Shown here piece after piece: positions 35,872-43,891 of a stretch of 64,000 bases of DNA. Numbering within the stretch: position 1 is the stretch's first letter; every line of letters starts with the position of its first letter. The stretch comes from DASWLF01 sp963768765 (GTDB taxonomy: Bacteria > Desulfobacterota > Desulfobaccia > Desulfobaccales > 0-14-0-80-60-11): assembly GCA_963768765.1 (NCBI GenBank), contig CAVYJK010000014.1:153398-217397 (forward strand). Reading direction: 5' to 3'. The notes under the pieces are model-generated. The model saw only the letters and a list, made by a program, of their open reading frames with translations, was not told the DNA's origin and searched no databases. The translations under genes and the position numbers were made by a program.

Positions 35872-36296
35872 TTTTGATGACAAATCCACCTTTGCTTGAT
35901 TCCCTGCTTGCCAGCCGTAAAGATTGGCGCCCGGGGCACCGCAGCCCTTGAATCAAGGGGCAGCAGGGCATTGAATAATTGGTTGTTCTGGTCACCCGGA
36001 ACGGAGTAAATGGTCTCAATCAGCAGAAACCGCCTGGCTCTTCCCGCACCCGGAATGACCGTTAACCGCATGGGCGCGTCGGTCCACGGCCGGTTCAACA
36101 ATCCGTCATTGGTCGCGCCTTGCTTCTTCGGATATATTACCACAAAGATTTGTCTGTGTTTGCCAGAAAGATTTATTATAATGACCTGGGGGCCGTCGGG
36201 CTCCCCAGCCCATCTGCAGTCTGGGCTGAGAGCTGCAAACTGACCGCGGCTGGCTACGAAACCTCTGAAAAAGGCTTGGTCGAAATAGGAAGGCGT

Positions 36297-36415
36297 TTAT
36301 AATCCCCCTAAACCCCCCTTTAGAAAAGGGGGACTTAAGATCGGTTTCCATGATTTATTAAGAAATTATTCTTAATTACCCCCCTTTCTTAAAGGGGGGC
36401 AGGGGGGATTATAAT
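36297..36415. repeat. Paired inverted repeats, 'CCCCCTTTAGAAAAGGGGG' family
   Basis: Family E. ATAATCCCCCTAAACCCCCC with its hairpin, and about 60 bases later its inverted partner ending GGGGGGATTATAAT, make a 119-base mini-transposon-like palindrome. Relatives lie at 43694 and 51450. The surrounding gap (35872-36557) has no gene. Confidence 0.75.
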
Positions 36416-36557
36416 ACCTCCCAATCTCGATAACATTGATCTTGATACTTTTACAAAGGTCTCGCTATTCTTATTAAGTAATCACTAGTGCCGGCCATTG
36501 CCACGTTCAGGTCCAGGAGCCTGAGCTTCATCAACCCGTTAAAGGAGATTATCAGCC

Positions 36558-37148
36558 ATGGCGCCGCAGAGCAAGGTGCACCGCCGCACCAAAGAGACGG
36601 AGGTGGAGCTGGAACTTGAACTGGATGGCCGGGGCCAGGCCGCCATCGCCACCGGCATCCCCTTCCTGGACCACATGCTGACGCTGTTCGCGGCGCACGG
36701 CTATTTCGACCTGACGGTGACGGCCAGCGGCGACCTGGAGGTGGACCAGCACCACACCGTGGAGGACATCGGCATCTGCCTGGGCCAGGCCTTTAGGGAG
36801 GCCGTGCAGCAGCGCTCCGGGTTTCGCCGCTACGGCGAGGCCCGGGTCCCCATGGACGAAGCCCTGGCCATGGTGACCGTGGACCTGAGCAACCGCCCTT
36901 TTCTCCACCTGGAGGTGAAATACCCGCCCGGCAGCGCCGCCTGCGCCCTGGACCCCCAACTGGTGAAGGAGTTCTGGCGGGCGGTCACCGTCCACGGCGG
37001 CCTGACCCTGCACATCACCGTGCCCTACGGGGAGAACACCCACCACATCGTGGAAGCCGTCTTCAAGGCCGCCGGCCGGGCCCTGGACCAGGCCACCCAG
37101 CCGGAACCGAGGGCCAAGGGCGTCCCGTCCACCAAGGGGGTGCTGTAA
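36558..37148 (+). CDS. hisB: Imidazoleglycerol-phosphate dehydratase
   Basis: HisB dehydrates imidazoleglycerol phosphate to imidazoleacetol phosphate in histidine synthesis, using two manganese ions. The two metal motifs HHTVEDIG and HHIVEA, as well as IPFLDHML, are present. The length of 196 residues is that of the monofunctional enzyme, with no phosphatase domain. AAAGGAG lies 12 bases before the ATG. No other his gene is in the window, so the pathway is dispersed in this genome. Confidence 0.96.
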   Translation: MAPQSKVHRRTKETEVELELELDGRGQAAIATGIPFLDHMLTLFAAHGYFDLTVTASGDLEVDQHHTVEDIGICLGQAFREAVQQRSGFRRYGEARVPMDEALAMVTVDLSNRPFLHLEVKYPPGSAACALDPQLVKEFWRAVTVHGGLTLHITVPYGENTHHIVEAVFKAAGRALDQATQPEPRAKGVPSTKGVL

Positions 37149-37164
37149 TATCCATCAGCATAAA

Positions 37165-37268
37165 TTGGTGGCACAGGCGTCCCGCCTGTGCAGCCGCAGG
37201 CTAAAGCCTGCGGCTGGCTTGTGAGGGAGGGCCAGAAAAATTAGGGGCGGGTTTCAAACCCGCCCCTA
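37165..37268. repeat. Intergenic repeats B, CTAAAGCCTGCGG palindrome and C
   Basis: A family B element (37165-37191) abuts GCCGCAGGCTAAAGCCTGCGGC (37193-37214) and, 27 bases on, a family C palindrome (37242-37268). A family G fragment follows up to the next gene. Confidence 0.75.
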
Positions 37269-37388
37269 CAGTTGGTTGCTGTATGGCTTGTGGGCGAGGG
37301 CCAGGGACCAGTAGCGCAGGCGTCCCCGCCTGCGTCCCTGCCCTCCCCCACCCCCCCTCCCAACCCTTTGAGGAAAAGATAGTTAATT

Positions 37389-38516
37389 ATGAACCGGCGG
37401 GAATTTTTGCGGCTGATGGGATGGGGGCTGGCCGCGGGTTGGACCGCGGGGCGGCTCTCCTGGCCCCGGACGGCCGTGGCGGGGAATGACCGGGAAGTGC
37501 GCCTGGCCCTGCTGGCGGACGCGCACCTGATAGACGGCGACGACCGCCGCCCCGCGGCCCGGGCCCTGGCCCGGGCGGTGGCGGAAATCCGGGCGCTGAC
37601 GCCCGCCCCCGACCTGGTGCTGTTCGCCGGCGACCTGGCGCACCAGGCCGACCCCCGGGCCCTGGCCCTGGGCCAAGAAATCCTTTCCGATCTCCCGGCG
37701 CCGCTTTTCCTGGTCATGGGGGAGGGGGACGGCCTGCCGGACACCAATGCCGCCTGGCGCCGCCTCTTCGGAGATCCCTGGTTTTCCCAGACCCTTAATG
37801 CCAGCCGTTATCCAGGGGGTCCATCCCCCTCACCCCCACCCTCTCCCCCGCGGGGGGAGAGGGGGAATTTTATGGACTATTCCGGGCAGAATCTTTCAAA
37901 TCTTTTACCGAAAACCGCAAACCGCAAACCGCAAACCGGCATCCAGGTATTGGGGCTGCACACCTCCTGGTGCCCCGGCCCCGGAGGCCCGGGTTTTAAC
38001 GTGGGGGAAGCCGGCCGCCGCTGGCTGGCCCGGGAACTGGCGCGCCTTAACCCCGACGCCCCCCTGGTCGTCCTGTCCCACGCCCCTCTGGCCAGGGTCT
38101 TCCGCCCCTGGCAGCAGTGGACCGGGGACGCGCCCGAGATTATGCAACTCCTGGCTGGATTTCAAAACGTCTTTTGCCTCCACGGCCATGTGCACCGGCA
38201 CGAAGGTATATCGGCAAATTTTGCCAAGCTAGGGCAGGAATCTCCCCCTCCCCTGGCGGGAGGGGGCTGGGGGGAGGAGGAGTTTTCCACCCCCACCCTG
38301 ACCCTCCCCCCTCAAGGGGGAGGGGAAAAAGCAGGCTTTGCGAGGCCGATCATATGTCTCCAGGGCCTGCCAGCCACGGCCTGGCCCCGGCCCCTGGCCC
38401 TCCAGGGGACTCCGGCCGCCCCGGGCCCCGGCCTGGGGCCCCACGGGTGCGGTTGGGCCCTGGCGTCCATCAATTCCGCCAACCTGCAATTCCAGCCCCG
38501 CCTCTGGCAGGCGTAA
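37389..38516 (+). CDS. Tat-exported metallophosphoesterase with in-frame repeat insertions
   Basis: The N-terminus NRREFLRLMGWGLAA is a twin-arginine signal, so the product is exported folded. The calcineurin-like fold shows LADAHLIDGD, FAGDLAHQ, VLSHAPLA and LHGHVHRH. The GNHD motif is replaced by GEGDG, which removes a metal-ligand Asn and the catalytic His. Two stretches are not phosphoesterase sequence but translated dispersed repeats: about residues 146-184 (families A and H) and about residues 284-318 (family A twice). Despite this the frame stays open for 375 residues. Function may be lost. TTGAGGAAAAG lies upstream of the ATG. Confidence 0.75.
   Translation: MNRREFLRLMGWGLAAGWTAGRLSWPRTAVAGNDREVRLALLADAHLIDGDDRRPAARALARAVAEIRALTPAPDLVLFAGDLAHQADPRALALGQEILSDLPAPLFLVMGEGDGLPDTNAAWRRLFGDPWFSQTLNASRYPGGPSPSPPPSPPRGERGNFMDYSGQNLSNLLPKTANRKPQTGIQVLGLHTSWCPGPGGPGFNVGEAGRRWLARELARLNPDAPLVVLSHAPLARVFRPWQQWTGDAPEIMQLLAGFQNVFCLHGHVHRHEGISANFAKLGQESPPPLAGGGWGEEEFSTPTLTLPPQGGGEKAGFARPIICLQGLPATAWPRPLALQGTPAAPGPGLGPHGCGWALASINSANLQFQPRLWQA
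37825..37938. repeat. Family A and family H repeats inside a coding sequence
   Basis: CCCCCTCACCCCCACCCTCT with its inverted CGGGGGGAGAGGG half (37825-37866), then ACCGAAAACCGCAAACCGCAA (37907-37938). Both are intergenic families elsewhere. Here they are read in frame as part of the phosphoesterase. Confidence 0.8.
38241..38325. repeat. Double family A repeat inside the same coding sequence
   Basis: CTCCCCCTCCCCTGGCGGGAG, then GGAGGAGG and a second copy ending CCCCCCTCAAGGGGGAGGGG. The arrangement is the same facing pair as at 24614-24714. It is read in frame as a Pro/Gly-rich segment. Confidence 0.8.
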
Positions 38517-38713
38517 GCTAAGTAGGAATTTATTCACAGCCGAGGGCGGCTGTGCCACATAATTCTCAAACAGTTATGTTTAAACTTTTTGGGGCGGGCC
38601 TCTGTGCCCGCCTCATATTTTTTAAAAAACTGCCAGGCGCGGAGGCCTGCCCCACCAAAGATAAAAAGGGGCACGGCCCGCCGTGCCCCCAAGATTATGC
38701 TATTAAAAAACTA

Positions 38714-38900
38714 GGTTGAGGGGAGGGCCGGGGGAAGGCAATTCTCCCGCCCTCCCCTCAATCTCCCCTCCCAACCCCCTGCATGGGGTTGGGGGATGGT
38801 CATTAGCCTTTGGCTAATGACCCAGATTTGTAAAAATGGGTCCTAGGCCCATTCGGGCAGGGGCCGCTTACTAAAAAGCCCCTGGCCCCTCTCCCAAATT
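38714..38900. repeat. Large family G repeat, with a GGGGCACGGCCCGCC palindrome upstream
   Basis: GAGGGGAGGGCCGGGGGAAGG through CCCTCCCCTCAATCTCCCC, TTAGCCTTTGGCTAATG and CCCCTGGCCCCTCTCCC. The gap between the phosphoesterase and hflX (38517-38920) also holds GGGGCACGGCCCGCCGTGCCCC at 38669-38690 and no gene. Confidence 0.7.
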
Positions 38901-38920
38901 TTATATTCAACATTCTCAAG

Positions 38921-40525
38921 TTACTCAAAGACCATCTCTTGGAACTCCAGCGTCGTGGCCGGCGCGGCGCCGGCCCGGGCCACCACTTCCTCCACTTTTG
39001 CCTCCAGGTGGGCGGTGAGGGGCGGCAGGGTCTCCGGGTTCAGGGCCGAAATGGCCACCCCCTGATGAATCCGGCATTGCAGCGCCGCCAGGTTGCCGCT
39101 CACCCGGTCCATCTTGTTGAACACCTTCAGCACCGGCTTGTCCTGCAGCCCCAAAGAGGCCAGGATGTCGTCCACCGCGGCCATCTGCTCCATGAAGCGG
39201 GGGTTGCTCAGGTCGATGACGTGGATAAGCAGGTCCGCCTCCTCCAGCTCCTCCAGAGTGGCCTTGAAGGCCTCCAGCAGGTTTTGGGGAAGACTCTTGA
39301 TGAACCCCACGGTGTCGGTGACGATCGCTTCCCGCTCCCGGGGGAAACGCAGGCGGCGGCTGGTGGGGTCCAGGGTGGCGAAAAGCCGGTCTTCGGCGGT
39401 CACCGCCGCCTGGGTCAGGGCGTTGAACAGGGTGGATTTCCCGGCGTTGGTGTAGCCGATGATGGAGAGGATGGGCAGTTTAAGGCGCCGGCGGGGCTGG
39501 CGGCGCTCCCGCCTTTCGGCCCGCACTTTGGCCAGCTCTTCCTGGAGGCGGTGCAGGCGCTCCCTGAGGCGCCGGCGATCCATCTCCAGTTTGGACTCGC
39601 CGGGGCCCCGGCCGCCGATGCCGCCCATGAGGCGGGAGAGGGCGTCCCCTTTGCCCGCCAGCCGGGGCAGCAGGTACTTCACCTGGGCCATCTCCACCTG
39701 GAGTTTGCCTTCCCGGCTGCGGGCCCGCTGGGCGAAGAGGTCCAGGATGAGCTGGGTGCGGTCAATGACTTTCAGTTCGGTGAAGTCCGTGATGGAGCGC
39801 ACCTGGGAAGGGCTGAGCTCGGCGTCGAAGACCAGCAGGTCCGCCCCCGACTGCAGGGCCTGAATGACCAGCTCCGAGAGCTTACCCTTTCCCATCAAGA
39901 ACCGGGGGTCGAAGCGGGGGCGGCGCTGGATGATGGTTTGGGCCACTTCCAGGCCCGCGGAATAAGCCAGTTCCACCAGCTCCTCCATGGAATCCGCCGC
40001 CGCTTCCCGGTTGGCCCCGGTGACCCCGATGAGGATGGCCCGCTCCCGGCCGCGGTCAGCCGAGGCCTGGGCCACCCGGGCGAATTCTTCTTCCAGGGAG
40101 GCCACCAGGGCTTCGAAGTCCAGGTTCAGGCTGCCGGCCTGCCGGGCCTCGATGACGCCCCAGCTCTGCCCGTTCAAGGGTTGGGGCAGAAGGTGGGCCA
40201 TCTGGATGGGGCCCGGCTGGCCGCCGTCGGCCACGGTGAGGGCGGCCACCGCGTCCAGGCGCAGCAGGGCCAGGTCGGTGAAATCGTCCCGGCTCAGAAG
40301 CAAGCGGCCCAGGTGGGTGTGGATGAGCCGCAGACCCTTGAGGCGGCCCCGGGCGCCGCGTTCCCGGGGCAGCGGCGGGATTAGCAGTCCTTTGGCGTCC
40401 CCCACGATGACGTGGGTGACGAACCCCTGGCGATTGAGCAGCACCCCCACCTGCCGGTGCAGGTCCTGGGTGATTTCCGCCAGTTGCCGGGCCAGCTCGG
40501 GGGTCAGGAGTTCCGCCGGCGGCAC
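38921..40525 (-). CDS. hflX: Ribosome-associated GTPase HflX
   Basis: HflX binds the 50S subunit and splits stalled ribosomes. The N-terminal HflX domain and coiled region end with GGIGGRGPGESKLE. The G domain has GYTNAGKSTLFN (G1), DTVGFIKSLP (G3) and FNKMD (G4). It has 534 residues from GTG 40525. Homology appears to extend upstream without a start codon: reading on in frame gives GNLTGLKSHQYRRLERLYRRR, the normal family N-terminus, back to about 40600. No ATG, GTG or TTG occurs there before a stop, so the true start may be hidden by an indel or be non-canonical. Confidence 0.93.
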   Translation of the reverse strand: MPPAELLTPELARQLAEITQDLHRQVGVLLNRQGFVTHVIVGDAKGLLIPPLPRERGARGRLKGLRLIHTHLGRLLLSRDDFTDLALLRLDAVAALTVADGGQPGPIQMAHLLPQPLNGQSWGVIEARQAGSLNLDFEALVASLEEEFARVAQASADRGRERAILIGVTGANREAAADSMEELVELAYSAGLEVAQTIIQRRPRFDPRFLMGKGKLSELVIQALQSGADLLVFDAELSPSQVRSITDFTELKVIDRTQLILDLFAQRARSREGKLQVEMAQVKYLLPRLAGKGDALSRLMGGIGGRGPGESKLEMDRRRLRERLHRLQEELAKVRAERRERRQPRRRLKLPILSIIGYTNAGKSTLFNALTQAAVTAEDRLFATLDPTSRRLRFPREREAIVTDTVGFIKSLPQNLLEAFKATLEELEEADLLIHVIDLSNPRFMEQMAAVDDILASLGLQDKPVLKVFNKMDRVSGNLAALQCRIHQGVAISALNPETLPPLTAHLEAKVEEVVARAGAAPATTLEFQEMVFE

Positions 40526-40697
40526 CCGGCGGCGGTACAGCCTTTCTAACCGCCGGTATTGATGTGACTTTAAGCCGGTAAGATTGCCGAAAGGTCGATG
40601 TATGGATTTTACCTCATTTTGGGTTTTGGTTACTTAGGGCCTGATTGGTTTCTTTGCCCCTAACAATTCAAAATCCTGATATTATTTTACATCTTTA

Positions 40698-40902
40698 CTA
40701 GCAAACTTCAAACCCGAAACTCAAGTCATCTGCTTTATCAGACGCGCCGTAAGCCAGATAGCCCGGGTTGATATCCAGGATTTGGGCCCCGGCCTGCTCT
40801 AAGCGCCGGGCGATTTCCTGCAGGGGCTGGGGATCAAGGTTTTGCAGGGCGGACCCCACCGCTGGGGTGCAACACCTGCAGGTTGTCAGCCGCAAGGATC
40901 AA
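40698..40902 (-). pseudogene. Remnant of a methyltetrahydrofolate methyltransferase-like (pterin-binding) gene
   Basis: Starting at TTG 40902, inside the end of the cyclodeaminase gene, the minus strand reads ILAADNLQVLHP. After a one-base shift near 40858 it reads AVGSALQNLDPQPLQEIARR and then EQAGAQILDINPGYL. That is the start of a pterin-binding TIM barrel (AcsE/MetH-MeTr type). The match stops after NPGYL, and the frame ends 18 residues later with unrelated sequence, so about 200 residues are missing. Position directly behind a cyclodeaminase suggests a lost one-carbon operon partner. Confidence 0.6.
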
Positions 40903-41491
40903 GGCGGTGTTCCCTGGTCACCAGTTCCACTTTCACCCGTTGCCACAGCTCGCAGCCTGGCTGGCAGGCCCGGGCCAGTTCCCGGGCCAGGGCTTGGCGT
41001 TCCGCCAGGTCTTGCACCAGATGAAGGTTGGCGCAGGCAATGTGGTAGGCGCCCAGCAGGGCCGCGCCCAGGAACTCGCAGGCCACCAGCAGGTCGGATA
41101 CCAGGTGCCTCTTGCAGTTATCCCCCACCCAGGCAAGCAGGGCCAAGGCTTCCTGGGCCTGCTGAATGATCTTCAAGGGGCAAAGTACGGCGTCCCGCAC
41201 CGCGGCCAGCAGTTCCCCGCCACGGCCCGCGGCCCGGGACCGGGTCAGGTTGAAAAACGCCTGCACGTCCTCGTCTTGAAGCCGGGCCATGGTCTTTGAG
41301 ATTCGGCGCAGCCGCTCCAGGGTGTCTTCCCAGCGGAGACGCAGGCGGTTGTCCGGTTGGCGGCGGTTGGCCTCCAGCCTGACCACTTTCTCCAGCAAGG
41401 CCAGGGCCAGGCCGGCCCCGTAAGCCGCGGCGGCGCCGCCGCCGGGATCGGGCTTGGCCTGGGCCAGTTCTTTAAGAAAGGAACTGCTCAT
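40886..41491 (-). CDS. Cyclodeaminase/cyclohydrolase family protein (FTCD C-terminal type)
   Basis: A 201-residue helical protein with the family signature PGGGAAAAYGAGLALALLEKVVRLE. FTCD_C proteins act as formiminotetrahydrofolate cyclodeaminase or, in acetogens and sulfate reducers, as methenyltetrahydrofolate cyclohydrolase (FchA). In this setting, next to a methyltetrahydrofolate methyltransferase remnant, a tetrahydrofolate one-carbon role is inferred. ATG 41491 follows AGGCGG. The 3' end overlaps the remnant's start. Confidence 0.8.
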   Translation of the reverse strand: MSSSFLKELAQAKPDPGGGAAAAYGAGLALALLEKVVRLEANRRQPDNRLRLRWEDTLERLRRISKTMARLQDEDVQAFFNLTRSRAAGRGGELLAAVRDAVLCPLKIIQQAQEALALLAWVGDNCKRHLVSDLLVACEFLGAALLGAYHIACANLHLVQDLAERQALARELARACQPGCELWQRVKVELVTREHRLDPCG

Positions 41492-41733
41492 GGTCCGCCT
41501 GGTAGTCTTGATTGAGGATGCTGCCAGTCCGGATATTATGCCAATCTCTGCGGTGAGTCAATTTTGTGGCGCCCGGTCTCCCGCTCCCCAAGTCCTTTAA
41601 AATTAAAAGTAAGGGTCGAGGGCAGGTAGTCAAGCCGTCCTCCGGGGCCTGCAGTCGGGGCGCCGTCCGGGCCCAGTGAGGTTTGCGAGCCAGGCCATAC
41701 CGGGGAAATGGCCAGGCCGGGCGTGACCCTCTC
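41492..41733. other. Intergenic, no gene seen
   Basis: The region between the divergent cyclodeaminase and ClpX-like genes has no coding frame or repeat family that I recognise. The promoter of the ClpX-like gene follows directly. Confidence 0.4.
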
Positions 41734-41762
41734 TTGCAACTCCCTCCGGAGATGGTTATAAT
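41734..41762 (+). promoter_or_regulatory. Sigma-70-like promoter of ClpX-like gene
   Basis: TTGCAA, a 17-base spacer and a perfect TATAAT. Transcription would start near 41769, leaving an AT-rich leader of about 55 bases that contains TTATAAG twice. Confidence 0.75.
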
Positions 41763-41824
41763 TTCTTATAAGTGGCAGTTAATCATTATTAACCTGCGAT
41801 TTTTAACTTAACTTATAAGATTAA

Positions 41825-43582
41825 ATGGTTATGGATAAAATCCCCGATCCCAAAGAGCTGGAAAAAGAACTGAGCGATTACCTCACCAAGAAGTACGGCA
41901 GTCGCATCAAGGTGCTGGCTCCCCATTGGATCGCCAAGCCTGAAAAGGACGGCAACGCCCAGGGCAAAGACCGGAAACTCAGCAAGATCAACTTCGACCT
42001 GAAGCCCGAGGAGTTGGAGTCCTACCTAAATGAGTATGTCATCAAGCAGGACCTGGCCAAAAGCATCCTGGCCACCAAGGTCTGCACCCACTTCAACCGC
42101 ATCCGCCATTCCCTGGAGCAGGGCCGCGACCCCGAACCCGGGGTGGGGTCCATCAAAAACAACATCATTCTCATCGGCCCCACCGGAGTGGGCAAGACCT
42201 ACCTGGTGAAGCTCATCGCCAAGAAAATCGGGGTGCCCATCGTCAAGGGGGACGCCACCAAGTTCTCTGAGACCGGCTACGTAGGCGGCGACGTGGAAGA
42301 CCTGGTGCGGGACCTGGTGTACGCCGCCGACGACGACCTGGAATTGGCCCAGTACGGCATCATCTATATCGACGAAATCGACAAGATCGCCTCCTCCGGC
42401 CAGGCCTGGGGAGGACCGGACGTCTCCCGCTCCGGGGTGCAGCGCGCTCTTCTCAAACCCATGGAAGAGACCGAAGTGGACCTGAAGGTGGCCCACGACC
42501 CCGTGTCCCAGATTCAGGCCATCGAGCATTACCGGCGCACCGGCAAAAAGGAGAAGCGTATCCTCAACACCCGCCACATCCTGTTCATCGTCAGCGGCGC
42601 CTTCAACGGCCTGGAGAAGATCGTCAAAGAACGCCTCAGCAAGCAGGAGATCGGCTTCCGGGGTGAGCGAACCTCCAAAACCAAGGATCGCATCTTCCTG
42701 AAGCGGGTGAATGCGGAAGACCTGATCAAATACGGCTTCGAATCGGAGTTCGTGGGCCGTCTGCCGGTCATCGCGGTGTTGGATGAGCTCACCGCCGCCG
42801 ACCTCTATGAGATCCTGCGCAACCCCAACAACCCCATCATCACCAGCAAGAAACGGGACTTCCTGGCCTACGGCATTGACATCAAGTTTGAAGACGAGGC
42901 CCTGAGAAAACTGGCGGAGCAGGCCGCCCTGGAGAAGACCGGGGCCCGGGGATTGGTGAGCGTCATCGAGCGGGTTCTCATCAATTACGAGAAGCGGCTG
43001 CCCTCCACGGGTATCAAGGAGCTGGTGGTAACCCTGGAAGTGGTGACTCACCCCCAGGAGGAGTTGGAAAAGCTGCTGGCCCAGCCGGACAACCCGGATT
43101 TCAAGGCCCGCTTTCAAGAGGCCCGCCGCTGGGAGCGGGAAATCCTGAAGGAATCCATCTGGCGCCGGGAAAAGGAACTGCAGTACCGCTACCAGCTGCC
43201 GCTCACCGAAACCCGGGTGGAGCTGATGGTGGACCAGTACCATCACTGGGACTGCGACCTGAAAACGGCCTTCGAAGAGATGGGCCGCCTCCACGAACAG
43301 GTGCGCAGCTTTGAGGACCGCTTCTACGACGACCACGGCATCCACCTCCATTTCGACGCCGAGGCCATGGACGAAATCCTGCGCCAGGCCGTGGCCCGGG
43401 AAACCTCGGCCTACGCCGTCTGCCAGGAGCTTTCCAAAGACCTGGAGTACGCCCTGAAGCTGGTCCGGGACCGCACCTCCCAGGATCATTTCATCCTGAC
43501 CCGGGACGCCATCTGCGACCTGGACACCTACCTCAACCGGGTGATCCGGGACCACTATCAGACCACCCTCTTCCGGGAGTAA
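41825..43582 (+). CDS. ClpX-like AAA+ unfoldase without zinc domain, with long C-terminal extension
   Basis: The AAA+ core is clearly ClpX-type: NEYVIKQDLAK, GPTGVGKTYL (Walker A), the pore loop GYVGGDVEDL, IIYIDEIDKI (Walker B), SGVQRALLKPMEE and EFVGRLPVI. At the place of the ClpX docking loop it has EIGFRGE, keeping the IGF tripeptide that binds ClpP. The four-cysteine zinc domain is absent and replaced by about 65 charged residues. About 170 helical residues extend beyond the normal ClpX end (KESIWRREKELQYRYQL, HHWDCDLKTAFEEM). I do not recognise that region. The gene has its own promoter and no operon partner. ATG 41825 and 41831 are both possible; no clear ribosome site is seen. Confidence 0.85.
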   Translation: MVMDKIPDPKELEKELSDYLTKKYGSRIKVLAPHWIAKPEKDGNAQGKDRKLSKINFDLKPEELESYLNEYVIKQDLAKSILATKVCTHFNRIRHSLEQGRDPEPGVGSIKNNIILIGPTGVGKTYLVKLIAKKIGVPIVKGDATKFSETGYVGGDVEDLVRDLVYAADDDLELAQYGIIYIDEIDKIASSGQAWGGPDVSRSGVQRALLKPMEETEVDLKVAHDPVSQIQAIEHYRRTGKKEKRILNTRHILFIVSGAFNGLEKIVKERLSKQEIGFRGERTSKTKDRIFLKRVNAEDLIKYGFESEFVGRLPVIAVLDELTAADLYEILRNPNNPIITSKKRDFLAYGIDIKFEDEALRKLAEQAALEKTGARGLVSVIERVLINYEKRLPSTGIKELVVTLEVVTHPQEELEKLLAQPDNPDFKARFQEARRWEREILKESIWRREKELQYRYQLPLTETRVELMVDQYHHWDCDLKTAFEEMGRLHEQVRSFEDRFYDDHGIHLHFDAEAMDEILRQAVARETSAYAVCQELSKDLEYALKLVRDRTSQDHFILTRDAICDLDTYLNRVIRDHYQTTLFRE

Positions 43583-43693
43583 TACCTATACATGTTCCCT
43601 TCCTAATCTAATCCGGCAAACCTGCCAGTTCGATTGCCAAAGGTTCCGAAAACTTATGCATTTAAGAGAACCCGCGAAATCTGGAAAGCCTAA

Positions 43694-43883
43694 AGTCCCC
43701 CTTTGGAAAAGGGGGATTTAGGGGGATTTTAAGCGCTTAGAAAAATCCCCCCTAACCCCCCTTTAGGAAAGGGGGAATAAATAAGGCTTCTAAATAACTT
43801 GGGAACCTAGGTGATTAAGTGCAAGCCGGTGGCTAAAGACGGCTCTTAAGCAATTTTTACCGAAAACCGAAAACCGAAAACGG
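43694..43883. repeat. Family E inverted pair and family H tract before ahbC
   Basis: GTCCCCCTTTGGAAAAGGGGG and its inverted partner CCCCCCTTTAGGAAAGGGGG (43694-43776) make a family E pair. ACCGAAAACCGAAAACCG (43859-43883) is family H and ends nine bases before the ahbC start codon, so no normal ribosome site is visible there. Confidence 0.7.
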
Positions 43884-43891
43884 TATTAAAC

